Source: Dyella sp. SG609 (lineage in GTDB: Bacteria; Pseudomonadota; Gammaproteobacteria; Xanthomonadales; Rhodanobacteraceae). From it: a DNA stretch of 64,000 nt. The stretch covers positions 213,657 to 277,656 of the forward strand of contig NZ_JAAZQJ010000005.1 in assembly GCF_012275375.1 (NCBI RefSeq). The letters run 5' to 3'. Positions 17,417 to 26,716 of this stretch are shown piece by piece. How positions within the stretch are numbered: the first letter of the stretch is position 1; every line of letters starts with the position of its first letter. The notes beneath the pieces are model-generated. The model ran no database searches. It saw only the letters and a program-made list of their open reading frames with translations, and was not told where the DNA came from. A program made the translations under genes and the position numbers.

Positions 17417-18901
17417 ATGCAGCACAAGAAGGCACTCGCGTTTGCGCTACTGCTGGCGCTGGCACCCGCCGGCGAAGCCATGGCGGCCTCGGACCTGGGC
17501 CCCGCGCCGGGCGCGCCCGTTGCCGCCAGCAGCGACTGCTCCGCCGGGTTCTTTTCGCGCCTGGCCGCGGCCTACCGCGAAGACGCGCAGCCGGCCGACC
17601 CGAACGCGCCGGCAGCCAGGCGCCGCGGCATGGACTCGCCGTTTTCCTCGCCGCCGTTCCCGTCCGCCGAATGGCAGCTCGGCGGCGTCGAATACCCCAT
17701 CGGCGTGCCGAACGAGAACGCGCAGTACCCGCTGGAGAAGGCCCTGGCCTGCACCCGCCTGGGCCACTGGATGCAGGACAACCGCATCGAGGTGTACGGC
17801 TGGATCAATCCGTCGATGAACATCAGTTCGTCCAGCCACACCAACTATCCGCTGTCCTACGCCACCCGTCCGAACCGGGTCGAGTTCAACCAGTTCCTGT
17901 TCCGCATCCAGCGCGTGCCGGACACCGTGCAGACCGACCATATCGACTGGGGTTTTCATTTCGACGACCTGTACGGCTACGACTACCACTACACGACCAT
18001 GAAGGGCATCACCAGCGACCAGCTGCTGCATCACCCGCGGCCGGACAGCGCGCTCAACGGCAAGATCTACGGCAACGACCCGATGATCGCCTATGTCGAC
18101 CTGTACATTCCGTGGGTGGCGCAGGGCATGGTGGTCACCGCCGGCCGCTACCTTTCGCTGCCGGACATCGAGGCGCAGTTCTCGCCCAACAACTACCTGC
18201 TGACGCATTCGATCCTGTACACCGTCGATGCCTATACCAACGTGGGCGTGCTCACCACGACCAAGTTGAACGATCAGTGGACGCTGCAGCTGGGCGTGCA
18301 CGGCGGCGACGATTCGGCTCCCTGGGACAGCACCAGCAAGCTCAGCGCACAGGCCTGCGTGCGGTGGGTGTCCAAGTCCAACGACGACATGCTGTATCCC
18401 TGCGTCGAGTCGTACAACCACGCCAGGCAGACCTACAACAACCTGCAGGAATTCGTGCTCACCTGGGGCCACCGCTTCTCGCCCAGCGTGCACATGCTGA
18501 CCGAGACCTACCGCATCTACGTGCGCGACCAGGCACTGGCCACCGACCCTTCGCAGTCGCACGCGCCGACCGGCAAGCCGGGCTTCCCGCTCGGCGAAGC
18601 GCCGGACTTTCCGCTCGGCCGCAGCGCCGCCTTCGGCATCGTCAACTATCTGAACTTCGAATTGAGCCCGAGCAACATGCTGTCGGTGCGCAACGAGTTC
18701 TACCGCGACCTGCAGGGCCAGCGCACCGGTTTCGCCACCCGCTACTCCAGCCATACCGTGGGCATGACGCACTGGGTGACGCAGGACCTGGAGATCCGCC
18801 CGGAGATCCGCTACGAGCACGCCTATGACTTCCCCGCCTACGACGGCGGGCGCAAGAACCACCAGACGACCGCCCTGGTCGACGCGATCCTGCACTACTG
18901 A
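17417..18901 (+). CDS. Outer-membrane beta-barrel porin-like protein in the kdp operon
   Basis: The 494-residue protein has a signal peptide ([20 protein letters not shown], cleavage near AMAA). The mature part is rich in aromatic-ended strands, such as [16 protein letters not shown] near residue 121, and includes [20 protein letters not shown] near 235. The C-terminus ends ALVDAILHY with a terminal aromatic, as outer-membrane barrels do. The pattern fits the BBP2/OmpL-like 'putative beta-barrel porin-2' group. The start at 17417 has CAGGAC upstream; a longer frame adds residues without signal character. Lying between kdpB and kdpC, it probably forms the outer-membrane entry route for K+ under limitation. 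This is inferred from context. Confidence 0.85.
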   Translation: MQHKKALAFALLLALAPAGEAMAASDLGPAPGAPVAASSDCSAGFFSRLAAAYREDAQPADPNAPAARRRGMDSPFSSPPFPSAEWQLGGVEYPIGVPNENAQYPLEKALACTRLGHWMQDNRIEVYGWINPSMNISSSSHTNYPLSYATRPNRVEFNQFLFRIQRVPDTVQTDHIDWGFHFDDLYGYDYHYTTMKGITSDQLLHHPRPDSALNGKIYGNDPMIAYVDLYIPWVAQGMVVTAGRYLSLPDIEAQFSPNNYLLTHSILYTVDAYTNVGVLTTTKLNDQWTLQLGVHGGDDSAPWDSTSKLSAQACVRWVSKSNDDMLYPCVESYNHARQTYNNLQEFVLTWGHRFSPSVHMLTETYRIYVRDQALATDPSQSHAPTGKPGFPLGEAPDFPLGRSAAFGIVNYLNFELSPSNMLSVRNEFYRDLQGQRTGFATRYSSHTVGMTHWVTQDLEIRPEIRYEHAYDFPAYDGGRKNHQTTALVDAILHY

Positions 18902-18911
18902 GGCAAAGCGC

Positions 18912-19481
18912 ATGAAACGCCTGATACTCAATGCCGCCGGCCTGCTCGTGCTGATGAGCGCGCTCCTCGGCCTGCTCTATCCGCTGGCCGCCACCGGCCT
19001 GGCCCAGCTGCTGTTTCCGGCGCAGGCCAATGGCAGCCTGATCGCCAAAGATGGCAAGCCGGTCGGCTCGCGCCTGATTGGCCAGTCCTTCACGGAGCCG
19101 AAGTATTTCTGGGGACGCCCGTCGGCGACGTCGCCGATGGCCGACAACGGCGCCTCGTCCACGCCGTCCAACCAGGGACCGACCAACCCCGCGCTCACCG
19201 ATGCCGCCAAGCAGCGCATCGATGCGCTGCGCGCCGCCGACCCGGGCAACACGGCGCCGGTGCCGGTGGAGCTGGTCACGGCATCGGGCAGCGGGCTGGA
19301 TCCGGAAATCAGCCCCGCCGCGGCCCGGTACCAGCTGCTGCGCGTGGCCAAGGCGCGCGGCCTGGACGCGGCCAGGGTGCAGCAGCTGGTGGCGCAGTAC
19401 ACCAGCGGGCGGCAGTTCGGCGTGCTGGGCGAGCCGCGGGTCAATGTGCTGGAACTGAACCTGGCGCTGGACCGGCTGTAG
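18912..19481 (+). CDS. kdpC: KdpC, K+-transporting ATPase subunit C
   Basis: 189 residues, standard KdpC length. One N-terminal membrane helix ([20 protein letters not shown]) is followed by the periplasmic domain with [19 protein letters not shown] near 38, YFWGRPSAT near 61, [20 protein letters not shown] near 122 and the C-terminal [13 protein letters not shown]. KdpC assists K+ delivery and complex assembly. It starts ten bases after the barrel gene. Its stop codon TAG (19479-19481) is formed by the GTAG head of a REP element, so the reading frame runs directly into the repeat. Confidence 0.95.
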   Translation: MKRLILNAAGLLVLMSALLGLLYPLAATGLAQLLFPAQANGSLIAKDGKPVGSRLIGQSFTEPKYFWGRPSATSPMADNGASSTPSNQGPTNPALTDAAKQRIDALRAADPGNTAPVPVELVTASGSGLDPEISPAAARYQLLRVAKARGLDAARVQQLVAQYTSGRQFGVLGEPRVNVLELNLALDRL

Positions 19482-19560
19482 GTTGGGGTGACAACCCCGA
19501 CATCGCCGCCCTGAGGCGTATCGCCCCGTTGGGGTTCGCCTGCGGCTCACCCCAACCTAC
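19478..19560. repeat. GTAG-headed REP palindrome pair, copy 1
   Basis: GTAGGTTGGGGTGA at the left and its inverse TCACCCCAACCTAC at the right, with an inner GGGGTTCGCCTGCGGC arm. This is the organisation of REP/BIME elements with a GTAG head, as known for RAYT-mobilised repeats in Stenotrophomonas and relatives. It separates kdpC from kdpD. Other copies: 49690-49777, 56224-56260 and 63652-63726. Confidence 0.88.
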
Positions 19561-19593
19561 AATGCGTTCACGCCTCAAGGACTGCCTGCTTCC

Positions 19594-22248
19594 ATGTCCG
19601 ACCTCTCCCGCGAACTGCGCGCCGACGCGCTGCTCGACAGCGTGCAGGAGGAGCGTCACCGCCGCCTGAAGATCTTCCTCGGCGCCGCGCCCGGCGTGGG
19701 CAAGACCTTCGCCATGCTGTCCGCGGCGCGCGAGCTGAAGCGCCAAGGCGTGGACGTGGTGATCGGGCTGGTGGAAACGCATGGCCGCGCCGAGACCGAG
19801 GCGCTGGTCGACGGCCTGGAAGTACTGCCGCGCCGGCCGGTGGAATACCGCGGCCGCGACTTCAGCGAGTTCGACCTGGACGCCGCACTGGCGCGCAAGC
19901 CCGCGGTCATCCTGGTCGACGAGCTGGCCCATCGCAACCTGCCCGGCGGGCGGCACGAGCGGCGCTGGCAGGACATCGCCGAGCTGCTCGATGCCGGCAT
20001 CGAGGTCTACACCGCGCTCAACGTGCAGCACCTGGAAAGCCTCAACGACCAGGTGCGGCGCATCACCAACGTCACCGTGCGCGAAACCGTGCCGGATGCC
20101 TTCCTGGACCGCGCGCGCGACATCGTGCTGGTCGACCTGCCGCCGCGCGAACTGATCGGGCGGCTGAAGCAGGGCAAGGTCTACGTGCCGGAAACCGCGG
20201 CCGCCGCGCTGGATGCATTCTTCTCGCCGACCAACCTGGCCGCGCTGCGCGAGCTGGCGGTGGATACCGTGGCCGGCCACGTCGACAGCGACCTGCGCGG
20301 CCACATGCTGGCGCGCGGCGGCGCCATGCCGGTGCGCCGGCGCGTGCTGGCGGCGATCGACGGCCATGGCCAGAGCGAATACCTGGTGCGCGTGGCGCGG
20401 CGCATCGCCGAGCGCCGCGGCGCGCCGTGGAGCGTGGCCTTCGTCGATACCGGCGCGGACCTGGACAGCAAGCGCCGCGAGCAGCTGGATGCCGCGATGC
20501 GCCTGGCGCGGCGCCTGGGCGGCGAAACCATCGTGCTGCGCGGCCATACGATCGCCGACGAGATTCTGGCGCATGCGGACCGCGAAGGCGTCGGCCAGAT
20601 CCTGCTCGGCCGCACGCGCGAGCGCCCGCTGGCGCGCATGCTCGGCCGCTCGCTCACCCAGCAGCTGCTGCGCCGCGGCGCGCATCTGGAACTGACCATC
20701 ATCGCCACGCCGACCGAGCGCGCCCAGTCGCGGCTGCGCTTGCGCATGCCGGGCGGACGCGGGCGGCGCGGCGAGTACATCTACGCCACCCTCGCCGCGC
20801 TGGTCGCCTTCGTGCTGGCCTTTATCGCCGACCGTTATCTGTCGGTGGCGAACCTGGCGCTGATCTTCCTCACCGCCGTGCTGGTGGTGGCGGTACGCAC
20901 GCGCATGGCGGTGGCGGTGTATGCGGCGACGCTGTGCTTCGTCGGCTACAACTTTTTCTTCGCGCCGCCGCGCTACACCTTGATGATCGCCAACTTCGAC
21001 GACGTGCTGGCGGTATGCCTGTTCTTCGTCGCGGCGCTGGTGTGCAGCCGGCTGGCAACGCGCTTGTCCAGCCAGGTGGAGTCGATGCGCGCGGCGCACG
21101 CGCAGGCGCGCGCCCTGCTGGCGCTGGGCCAGCGGCTGACCGCGAGCACCGATGCCAGCGGCATCCGCGACGTCGGCGCCGCGGCGCTGGCGCGCGCGCT
21201 GCGCTGCGATGCGGCGGTGCTGATGCGCGATCCCGGCCGCGTGCTGCAGGTGGCCTCGGTATCGCCGCGCGATTTCCGCCTGACCGCGCAGGACCTGGGC
21301 GCCGCCGACTGGAGCGAGAAACACGCCGAAGCCGCCGGGCGCTACACCGACACGCTCAACGCCGCGCCCTGCTGGGTGCTGCCGCTGGGCAGCGAAAGCC
21401 GCCCGCTGGGCGTCGCCGCGATGCGCTTCCCGCCCGAACAGCGCGACCTGTCGCCTGACCAGCGCAGCCTGGCCATGGCCATGGTGCAGGACATCGGCCA
21501 GGCGCTGGAGCGCGCACGCCTGGCCGAGGAACTGGAAGGCGCGCGCGTGCAGGGCGAGACCGAGCGGCTGCGCAATGCCCTGCTGTCTTCCGTGTCGCAC
21601 GACCTGCGCTCGCCGCTGGCCTCGATGATCGGCTCGGCCGGCACCTTGTCCAGCTATGGCGAGCAGCTGCCGCGCGAGGAACGCCAGGAGCTGCTCGACG
21701 CCATCCTGGGCGAAGGCCAGCGCCTGGACCGCTATATCCAGAACCTGCTGGACATGACGCGGCTGGGCCACGGCACGCTCAAGCTCAATCGCGACTGGAC
21801 CGACGTGGCCGAGATCGTCGCCGCCGCGGTCACCCGGCTGCACAAGCTGTTCCCGGAGCTGAAGGTGGACACCATGCTGCCGGCCGGCACGGTGCTGCTG
21901 TACGTGCATCCGGCGCTGATCGAGCAGGCGCTGTTCAATATCCTGGAGAACGCCGCGCGCTTCTCGCCGCCGGGCGAGGCAGTACGGGTGCTGGTGCGCA
22001 CGCAGGACGAAAAACTCGTTCTGGACGTGAGCGACCGCGGCCCGGGCATTCCCGAGGACGAGCGGGCGCTGATCTTCGACATGTTCTATTCGGTCTCGCG
22101 CGGCGACCGCGCGCCGCAGGGCACCGGCCTGGGGCTGGCGATCTGCCGCGGCATGATCGGCGCGCACGGCGGTTCGGTGGAGGCCTTGCCCGGCGACGGC
22201 GCGGGCACCACCATTCGCATCACCCTGCCGCTGCCGACGCCGCCCTGA
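19594..22248 (+). CDS. kdpD: KdpD sensor histidine kinase
   Basis: 884 residues. The N-terminal KdpD domain contains a Walker A motif GAAPGVGKT (residues 30-38) and LVDELAHRNLPGGRHERRW near 110, followed by a universal-stress-protein-like domain (~235-370). Four membrane spans lie at ~390-490, then a GAF-like region. The kinase has an H-box SVSHDLRSPLASMIGSAG with phospho-acceptor His669, an N-box (FNILENAARFSPPGE) and a G-box (GTGLGLAICRGMIGAHGG). KdpD senses K+ limitation and envelope conditions and phosphorylates KdpE. It is separated from kdpC by a REP element but probably remains in the same transcript. Confidence 0.96.
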   Translation: MSDLSRELRADALLDSVQEERHRRLKIFLGAAPGVGKTFAMLSAARELKRQGVDVVIGLVETHGRAETEALVDGLEVLPRRPVEYRGRDFSEFDLDAALARKPAVILVDELAHRNLPGGRHERRWQDIAELLDAGIEVYTALNVQHLESLNDQVRRITNVTVRETVPDAFLDRARDIVLVDLPPRELIGRLKQGKVYVPETAAAALDAFFSPTNLAALRELAVDTVAGHVDSDLRGHMLARGGAMPVRRRVLAAIDGHGQSEYLVRVARRIAERRGAPWSVAFVDTGADLDSKRREQLDAAMRLARRLGGETIVLRGHTIADEILAHADREGVGQILLGRTRERPLARMLGRSLTQQLLRRGAHLELTIIATPTERAQSRLRLRMPGGRGRRGEYIYATLAALVAFVLAFIADRYLSVANLALIFLTAVLVVAVRTRMAVAVYAATLCFVGYNFFFAPPRYTLMIANFDDVLAVCLFFVAALVCSRLATRLSSQVESMRAAHAQARALLALGQRLTASTDASGIRDVGAAALARALRCDAAVLMRDPGRVLQVASVSPRDFRLTAQDLGAADWSEKHAEAAGRYTDTLNAAPCWVLPLGSESRPLGVAAMRFPPEQRDLSPDQRSLAMAMVQDIGQALERARLAEELEGARVQGETERLRNALLSSVSHDLRSPLASMIGSAGTLSSYGEQLPREERQELLDAILGEGQRLDRYIQNLLDMTRLGHGTLKLNRDWTDVAEIVAAAVTRLHKLFPELKVDTMLPAGTVLLYVHPALIEQALFNILENAARFSPPGEAVRVLVRTQDEKLVLDVSDRGPGIPEDERALIFDMFYSVSRGDRAPQGTGLGLAICRGMIGAHGGSVEALPGDGAGTTIRITLPLPTPP

Positions 22249-22943
22249 TGACCGCTGCCGCACCCTGCGTGCTCGTGATCGACGACGAGGCGCAGATCCG
22301 CAAGTTCCTCGACATCGGCCTGCGCGCCGAAGGCTACGAGGTGGTGCTCGCCGCCAATGCCGAGGAAGGCCTGGCCAGGGCGGCCACGCGCTCGCCCGAC
22401 CTGGTGATCCTGGACATCGGCCTGCCCGACCGCGAAGGCCACGAGGTGCTGAAGGAACTGCGCCAGTGGACCCAGGTGCCGGTGCTGATGCTCTCCGTGC
22501 GCGATGCCGAGAGCGAAAAGGTGCGCGCGCTCGATGCCGGCGCCAACGACTACGTGACCAAGCCGTTCGGCATCCAGGAGCTGATGGCGCGCCTGCGCGC
22601 CCTGCTGCGCAACCGCCCGGGCGAACCGGAACCGGCCGCGCAGCGCTACGACGACGGCCGCCTCGCCATCGACCTGGCGCGGCGCGAAGTGCAGCTCGAC
22701 GGCGAGGCGCTTGCGCTCACGCGCAAGGAATACGCCGTGCTGGCGATGCTGCTGCGCCATGCGGGCCGCGTGGTGACGCAGCAGCAACTGCTGCGCGAGA
22801 TCTGGGGGCCGACCCACGTGCAGGACACGCACTACCTGCGCATCGTGCTGGGCAAGCTGCGCCAGAAGCTGGGCGACGATCCGGCCGAGCCACGCTGGCT
22901 GAAGACCGAACCCGGCGTGGGTTATCGCTTCCTCGCCGGCTGA
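22248..22943 (+). CDS. kdpE: KdpE response regulator
   Basis: 231 residues. The receiver domain has acidic pocket residues Asp12 and Asp13 in VIDDEAQIRKF, phospho-acceptor Asp56 in LVILDIGLPD and Lys in TKPFGIQEL. The C-terminal OmpR/PhoB-type winged helix (VQLDGEALALTRKEYAVLAM, then ILGP-like IWGPTHVQDTHYLRIVLGKL) binds DNA. The start codon overlaps the kdpD stop by one base (TGATG). It is expected to activate kdpFABC. Confidence 0.96.
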   Translation: MTAAAPCVLVIDDEAQIRKFLDIGLRAEGYEVVLAANAEEGLARAATRSPDLVILDIGLPDREGHEVLKELRQWTQVPVLMLSVRDAESEKVRALDAGANDYVTKPFGIQELMARLRALLRNRPGEPEPAAQRYDDGRLAIDLARREVQLDGEALALTRKEYAVLAMLLRHAGRVVTQQQLLREIWGPTHVQDTHYLRIVLGKLRQKLGDDPAEPRWLKTEPGVGYRFLAG

Positions 22944-23253
22944 GGCCGCGCGCAAACCCTAAGCATGGCTGACGGCGGGCTGTCCGCCGGCTGTAGCGTG
23001 CGCGCTCTCGGACAGGCGGACACCGCAGGCAGGGCAGCAGGCGATGGAGCCTCGCCGATGCCGGCATAAGAATCCTTCCATGCCGTCGCCGAACCGGCGG
23101 CCTCTCGAGTCGGGCATCGCGTTCCCGATCCGCGATCCGGGTGCGTAACTTCGCCGCCCGCATTGCTTCCACCGCCGCAAGCACACAGGTGCATCTGCGG
23201 CCTTGCGCGGCCCGCCGGGCATGAACCCGCGCGTCGCCGACGGAGCCATAGCC
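22944..23253. other. Intergenic region before the GDSL lipase
   Basis: About 310 bases with no supported gene. A GGCGG/CCGCC stem lies shortly after the kdpE stop but has no T run. The second half is the presumed promoter region of the lipase gene; no clear promoter pair is seen. Confidence 0.4.
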
Positions 23254-24627
23254 ATGAGCAAGCCATGCCTGCGATTGATCGTGTTCGCCACCTTGCTGGG
23301 CCTGTTCGGCCCGGCCCATGGACAGTCGGCCGCGGACCACGAAGACGACGAGCCCACCGCTTATGACGGACGGCAGATCTCCGACGAAGGGCCGGAAGCT
23401 CCCCTCGAACGCCACCAGCGCTCGCTGCTGCGCGCCGCACTCGATCGCGATTACACCTACGTGCGCTGCTGGTACCGCAAGAACGCCAGCGACCTCGATC
23501 CGCAATCCGGCTACGAATGGGCGCGCACGGAGCAAGGCGGCTACTACAAGCTGCCCGGCTACTGGTACGACAGCTTCGCGTTCGAGTGGCGGAACATGTT
23601 CTACACCACCGTCGCGCGCGCCGAGCTGGAACGCATCTGCCGGGACACGCTGCGGCAGAGGAACCGCCCCGCCGCGCTGTTCGACCTGCATGCGGCCGAC
23701 AACCGGATTTCCTTCAACTATTTGATCTGGACGAACGGCGAGAAGGATGGCGGAACGTCGATCGACCGCATCGTGAGCTTTGGCGACAGCCTGTCGGACA
23801 CGATGAACCTGTACAACGGTTCGCTGTGGAAGATGCCTCATCGCAAGAGCTGGCTGCTGGGCCGTTTCAGCAACGGTCCGCTGTGGAATGAAGAAGTGGC
23901 CGCCAGGCTGGGCCTGCCCCTGTACAACTGGTCGGTAGGCGGCGCGGCGGGCGACCGCTACCTGGTGATACCCGGGCTGCGCGAGCAGGTGGCCTCCTGG
24001 ACGCAGTACATGCGCTCCGCCAGGAACTACCAGCCGGCGCGGACGCTGTTCACGCTGTGGATCGGCGCCAACGACCTGATCAATTACGGCCGCTCCGCCG
24101 AGAGCGTGGCGCAGCATGTCGAAGCCTCGCTGAGCGCACTGATCGCGCAAGGCGCGAAGCATCTGCTGGTGCTGAACCTGCCCGACCTCACCCTGGCGCC
24201 GGGCCTGCGCACCTCCAGCAAGAAGGCCACCGTGGCCAAGGATGTGGCCAGCTACAACCAGAAGCTGAGCCTCATCGTCGCTCGCCTGCAGAAAAAGCAT
24301 GCCGACGCGCGCCTGGTCCTGATGGACAGCACGCCGCTGCTCGACGAAGTGGGCGCCAACCCCGGGGGCTACCGCCTCGCCAACTTCACCGACTCCTGCC
24401 TGCAGGTCGATTACGGCAGCGCCCTGGCCTATGTCAGCAGGCAAAGCCCGCGTCCGGCATGCACGCGCGCCGAGGACTACTTCTTTTGGGACGGGCTGCA
24501 TCCGACGGCAAAAGGCCAACGGATTCTCGCCGAGAAAGTCACTGCATTCTTGCTAGGAAAATTCCCTAATGAGTTATCAGCATCGATCCAATCAGATGTG
24601 TCTGATAAAGCTGCGAAGCATCCATAG
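23254..24627 (+). CDS. Secreted GDSL/SGNH lipase, thermolabile-hemolysin-like
   Basis: 457 residues. Signal peptide MSKPCLRLIVFATLLGLFG, cleavage near AHGQ; the ATG at 23254 is chosen for it and for the GGAG eight bases before. An extra N-terminal domain of ~130 residues precedes the SGNH core, as in Vibrio thermolabile hemolysin and related glycerophospholipid acyltransferases. Catalytic residues are visible: Ser179 in SFGDSLSDT, a Gly-rich block SVGGAAGDRY near 230, Asn273 in WIGANDLINY, and Asp413 and His416 in WDGLHPT. It would act outside the cell on phospholipids or lysophospholipids. The ~30 C-terminal residues (SASIQSDVSDKAAKHP) are an unassigned hydrophilic tail. The next gene is an AraC regulator, a candidate controller. 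Confidence 0.9.
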   Translation: MSKPCLRLIVFATLLGLFGPAHGQSAADHEDDEPTAYDGRQISDEGPEAPLERHQRSLLRAALDRDYTYVRCWYRKNASDLDPQSGYEWARTEQGGYYKLPGYWYDSFAFEWRNMFYTTVARAELERICRDTLRQRNRPAALFDLHAADNRISFNYLIWTNGEKDGGTSIDRIVSFGDSLSDTMNLYNGSLWKMPHRKSWLLGRFSNGPLWNEEVAARLGLPLYNWSVGGAAGDRYLVIPGLREQVASWTQYMRSARNYQPARTLFTLWIGANDLINYGRSAESVAQHVEASLSALIAQGAKHLLVLNLPDLTLAPGLRTSSKKATVAKDVASYNQKLSLIVARLQKKHADARLVLMDSTPLLDEVGANPGGYRLANFTDSCLQVDYGSALAYVSRQSPRPACTRAEDYFFWDGLHPTAKGQRILAEKVTAFLLGKFPNELSASIQSDVSDKAAKHP

Positions 24628-24954
24628 ACAGCTTGCGATTCGTTACTTTCGCATCTCTCTCATCGCTCAACGGTAACCGCGCTATCGATCATTTCGAAGC
24701 ATCTGCATGGACAACAAGGCGTGAGCTTGATGCGGCGCAGGGGAACGAAATCTTCCGGCGCGACTCCATAGAATGTGAGCGCCCGCATCAGGCAAGAAGT
24801 ACCACGCCGCATCGCGCGGCACCCGATCCGGGTCATCAGCAACTGAGAAAATTCTTAGTTACTCATCCCCATCGTTCCGCCAACTGGAGCCGCAAGCGCA
24901 TGAACGAACCTCGCGCAACGCCATGCCGACGAAGCAAAGAGGAAGGACATCCGT
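24628..24954. other. Intergenic region before the AraC regulator
   Basis: About 330 bases. The open frames that cross it carry no protein-like pattern and no ribosome binding site, so no gene is called. It contains an AT-rich inverted repeat at 24841-24860, about 95 bases before the AraC start, and is otherwise unremarkable. Confidence 0.4.
24841..24860. promoter_or_regulatory. AT-rich inverted repeat upstream of the AraC gene
   Basis: AACTGAGAA and TTCTTAGTT flank a two-base centre, with one mismatch that would still pair as G-U in RNA. Its AT-rich symmetry stands out locally. It may be an operator for the AraC regulator itself or its target; no direct support. Confidence 0.33.
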
Positions 24955-25878
24955 ATGTACACCGAGCTGAAAACGTCCCTTGTCAAGCGACACCATCGCG
25001 ATGACCTCATCCACTCGCTGGAGACCCTGCTCGACCTGTCGCTGGTCCATGTCGACATCCAGGGCGAGGACATGGACGAGCAGCACGCACCGTCCAGGCA
25101 GTATTGCGGGCTGTTCCATATGGCGGGCGTGCATGCCTGCCAGGTACATGGCGGTTCGATCGACACGCCCATCCGGCTCGATCCCGGCGACCTGCTGATC
25201 GCCTCGTTCGACGTCCATGGGGATCTCAAGGCGATCGGCCTGCAGATCCATGGCCCCAGCCTGCTGCGCGGCCGCCTCTACTTCACCGGCGGCTGGCACC
25301 GGCAGTTCCACGAAGTGCTGCCGCCCTGGTTCGTGATCCGCCCCGGCGACGCGGGCGATGTCTACCGGCGGATTTCCAACGCGATGATCGAGGTCTCGCA
25401 GTCCAGCATCACCGGGCGCGGGGTGATCCTCAACAAGCTCGCCGAGATTCTCTTCACCATCGCGATCTGCCACTACGCGAAGCGTTCCGACGCCAACCTA
25501 GGCTTGTTCACCGCGTTTTCGGACCGGCGCATTTCCAAGGTGCTCAATGCCATCCACGAAGACCCCGGCCGCGGCTGGAGCGTGCAGACCATGGCGGCGC
25601 TGGCCTGCATGTCGCGCTCGTCCTTCACCCAGCGCTTCACCCAGCTGATGAAGATGCCGCCGGGCCAGTACATCACCTACTGGCGCATGCATCTGGCCGA
25701 GCGGCTGCTGCAGGACCCGCGGCTGTCGGTGGCCGACGTGGCCGAGCAGGTGGGTTATGCGAGCAAGGCGGCGTTCTATCGGCTGTTCAAGCGGATCCAG
25801 GGCATGTGCCCTGGCGAGATGCGCGCGGTGCGGGCGGCAACGACGGCCGGCGACGAGGGTTGCCGGAGTGCGCCGTGA
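24955..25878 (+). CDS. AraC family transcriptional regulator (cupin type)
   Basis: 307 residues. The N-terminal ~190 residues look like the cupin_6 ligand-binding part of the AraC regulators (CGLFHMAGVHACQVHGG, then LDPGDLLIASFDVHGDL). The C-terminal DNA-binding domain holds two helix-turn-helix units: WSVQTMAALACMSRSSFTQR near 210 and LSVADVAEQVGYASKAAFYR near 258. GAGGAAGG precedes the ATG. Related regulators respond to small molecules or reactive chlorine (RclR group). It follows the lipase gene and precedes the VirB5/VirB6 cassette in the same orientation, so either could be a target. Confidence 0.9.
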   Translation: MYTELKTSLVKRHHRDDLIHSLETLLDLSLVHVDIQGEDMDEQHAPSRQYCGLFHMAGVHACQVHGGSIDTPIRLDPGDLLIASFDVHGDLKAIGLQIHGPSLLRGRLYFTGGWHRQFHEVLPPWFVIRPGDAGDVYRRISNAMIEVSQSSITGRGVILNKLAEILFTIAICHYAKRSDANLGLFTAFSDRRISKVLNAIHEDPGRGWSVQTMAALACMSRSSFTQRFTQLMKMPPGQYITYWRMHLAERLLQDPRLSVADVAEQVGYASKAAFYRLFKRIQGMCPGEMRAVRAATTAGDEGCRSAP

Positions 25879-26004
25879 TTGGAATGCGCTTCGCAGAACG
25901 GCAAGGGGTGTCCGCACTTTCGTCCTAGTCCGATAGCGAAGCGCCTTGCGCTGCGGCTTCAATGCGGCATCTGGCTTCAACAGCCACAGCCGCGGGAGCA
26001 GCAC

Positions 26005-26712
26005 ATGCGATCGGGAGCCGGTCATGCCGGGTGGATGCGCGGACTCGCGGCGCTGCTCCTCTTCTGCTGCGCCATCGCCGACGGCATGGCGCAGTGGGCC
26101 GTGGTGGACGTGGAACAGAACCGCATCGGCACCGAGGCCTGGGGCAAGCAATGGCTGCAGTGGGAGCAGCAGTTCGCGCAGTGGCAGCAGCAGTACTTCA
26201 CCATGCTCAATGTGGTGCAGGCGGGGCCATCGTTCCTAGCCGGCGCGCCGCTGCAGCATCGCGGCGAGGACGATGGCATGGTGCAGCGCTGCCCCGTGCA
26301 GGCGGGCACGCTCGCGCGGCAGCAGCAGGTGTTCTGCCGGATGCTGCTGCGGCTGGAGAACCGGCGCTACAACGTGCTGGTCGATCTCAACCGGCTGATC
26401 GAACGGCGCGGGCAGGAGATGCGGGCCATCCTGGCGCGGCGCATCACCCGGGCAGGTTCGGACGACCTCGGTGGACTCAAGGCGTTCGATACCGAAGTGC
26501 AGGCCTTCCAGGCCAATCTGGGGCAGGACATGCATGGCGCCCGGGCGGCGCTCGACCAGTACGCCACGCTGGGGCAGGCCGTGCGCGAGCAGCAGGCGCA
26601 GCTCACGGGGCAGGCGCTTGCCAGCGCTCCGGCCGACGCCGGCGGCCTGGCCGGCATGCTGATCCAGGGTGCTGCGCTGAGGCAGGCGCTCGACGCCGCC
26701 AGGCATCGATAG
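26005..26712 (+). CDS. VirB5/TrbJ-like secreted protein
   Basis: 235 residues from the ATG at 26005, which has GGGAG seven bases upstream. A signal peptide ends near residue 30 (CCAIADGMAQ). The mature N-terminus, WAVVDVEQNRIGTEAWGKQW, continues into a glutamine-rich coiled coil (QWEQQFAQWQQQYFTML), the pattern of VirB5/TrbJ pilus-tip proteins of type IV secretion systems. Two cysteines (in VQRCPVQ and VFCRML) could form a disulfide. A second long helix region follows (QAVREQQAQLTGQALAS). It is four bases before a VirB6-like gene, which supports the assignment; by sequence alone it is only moderately sure. Confidence 0.7.
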   Translation: MRSGAGHAGWMRGLAALLLFCCAIADGMAQWAVVDVEQNRIGTEAWGKQWLQWEQQFAQWQQQYFTMLNVVQAGPSFLAGAPLQHRGEDDGMVQRCPVQAGTLARQQQVFCRMLLRLENRRYNVLVDLNRLIERRGQEMRAILARRITRAGSDDLGGLKAFDTEVQAFQANLGQDMHGARAALDQYATLGQAVREQQAQLTGQALASAPADAGGLAGMLIQGAALRQALDAARHR

Positions 26713-26716
26713 GCGC

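Noticed and set aside
24633-25004. Plus-strand frame between the lipase and AraC genes
   Set aside because: It overlaps the AraC ribosome binding site and start, and its residues show no family pattern.
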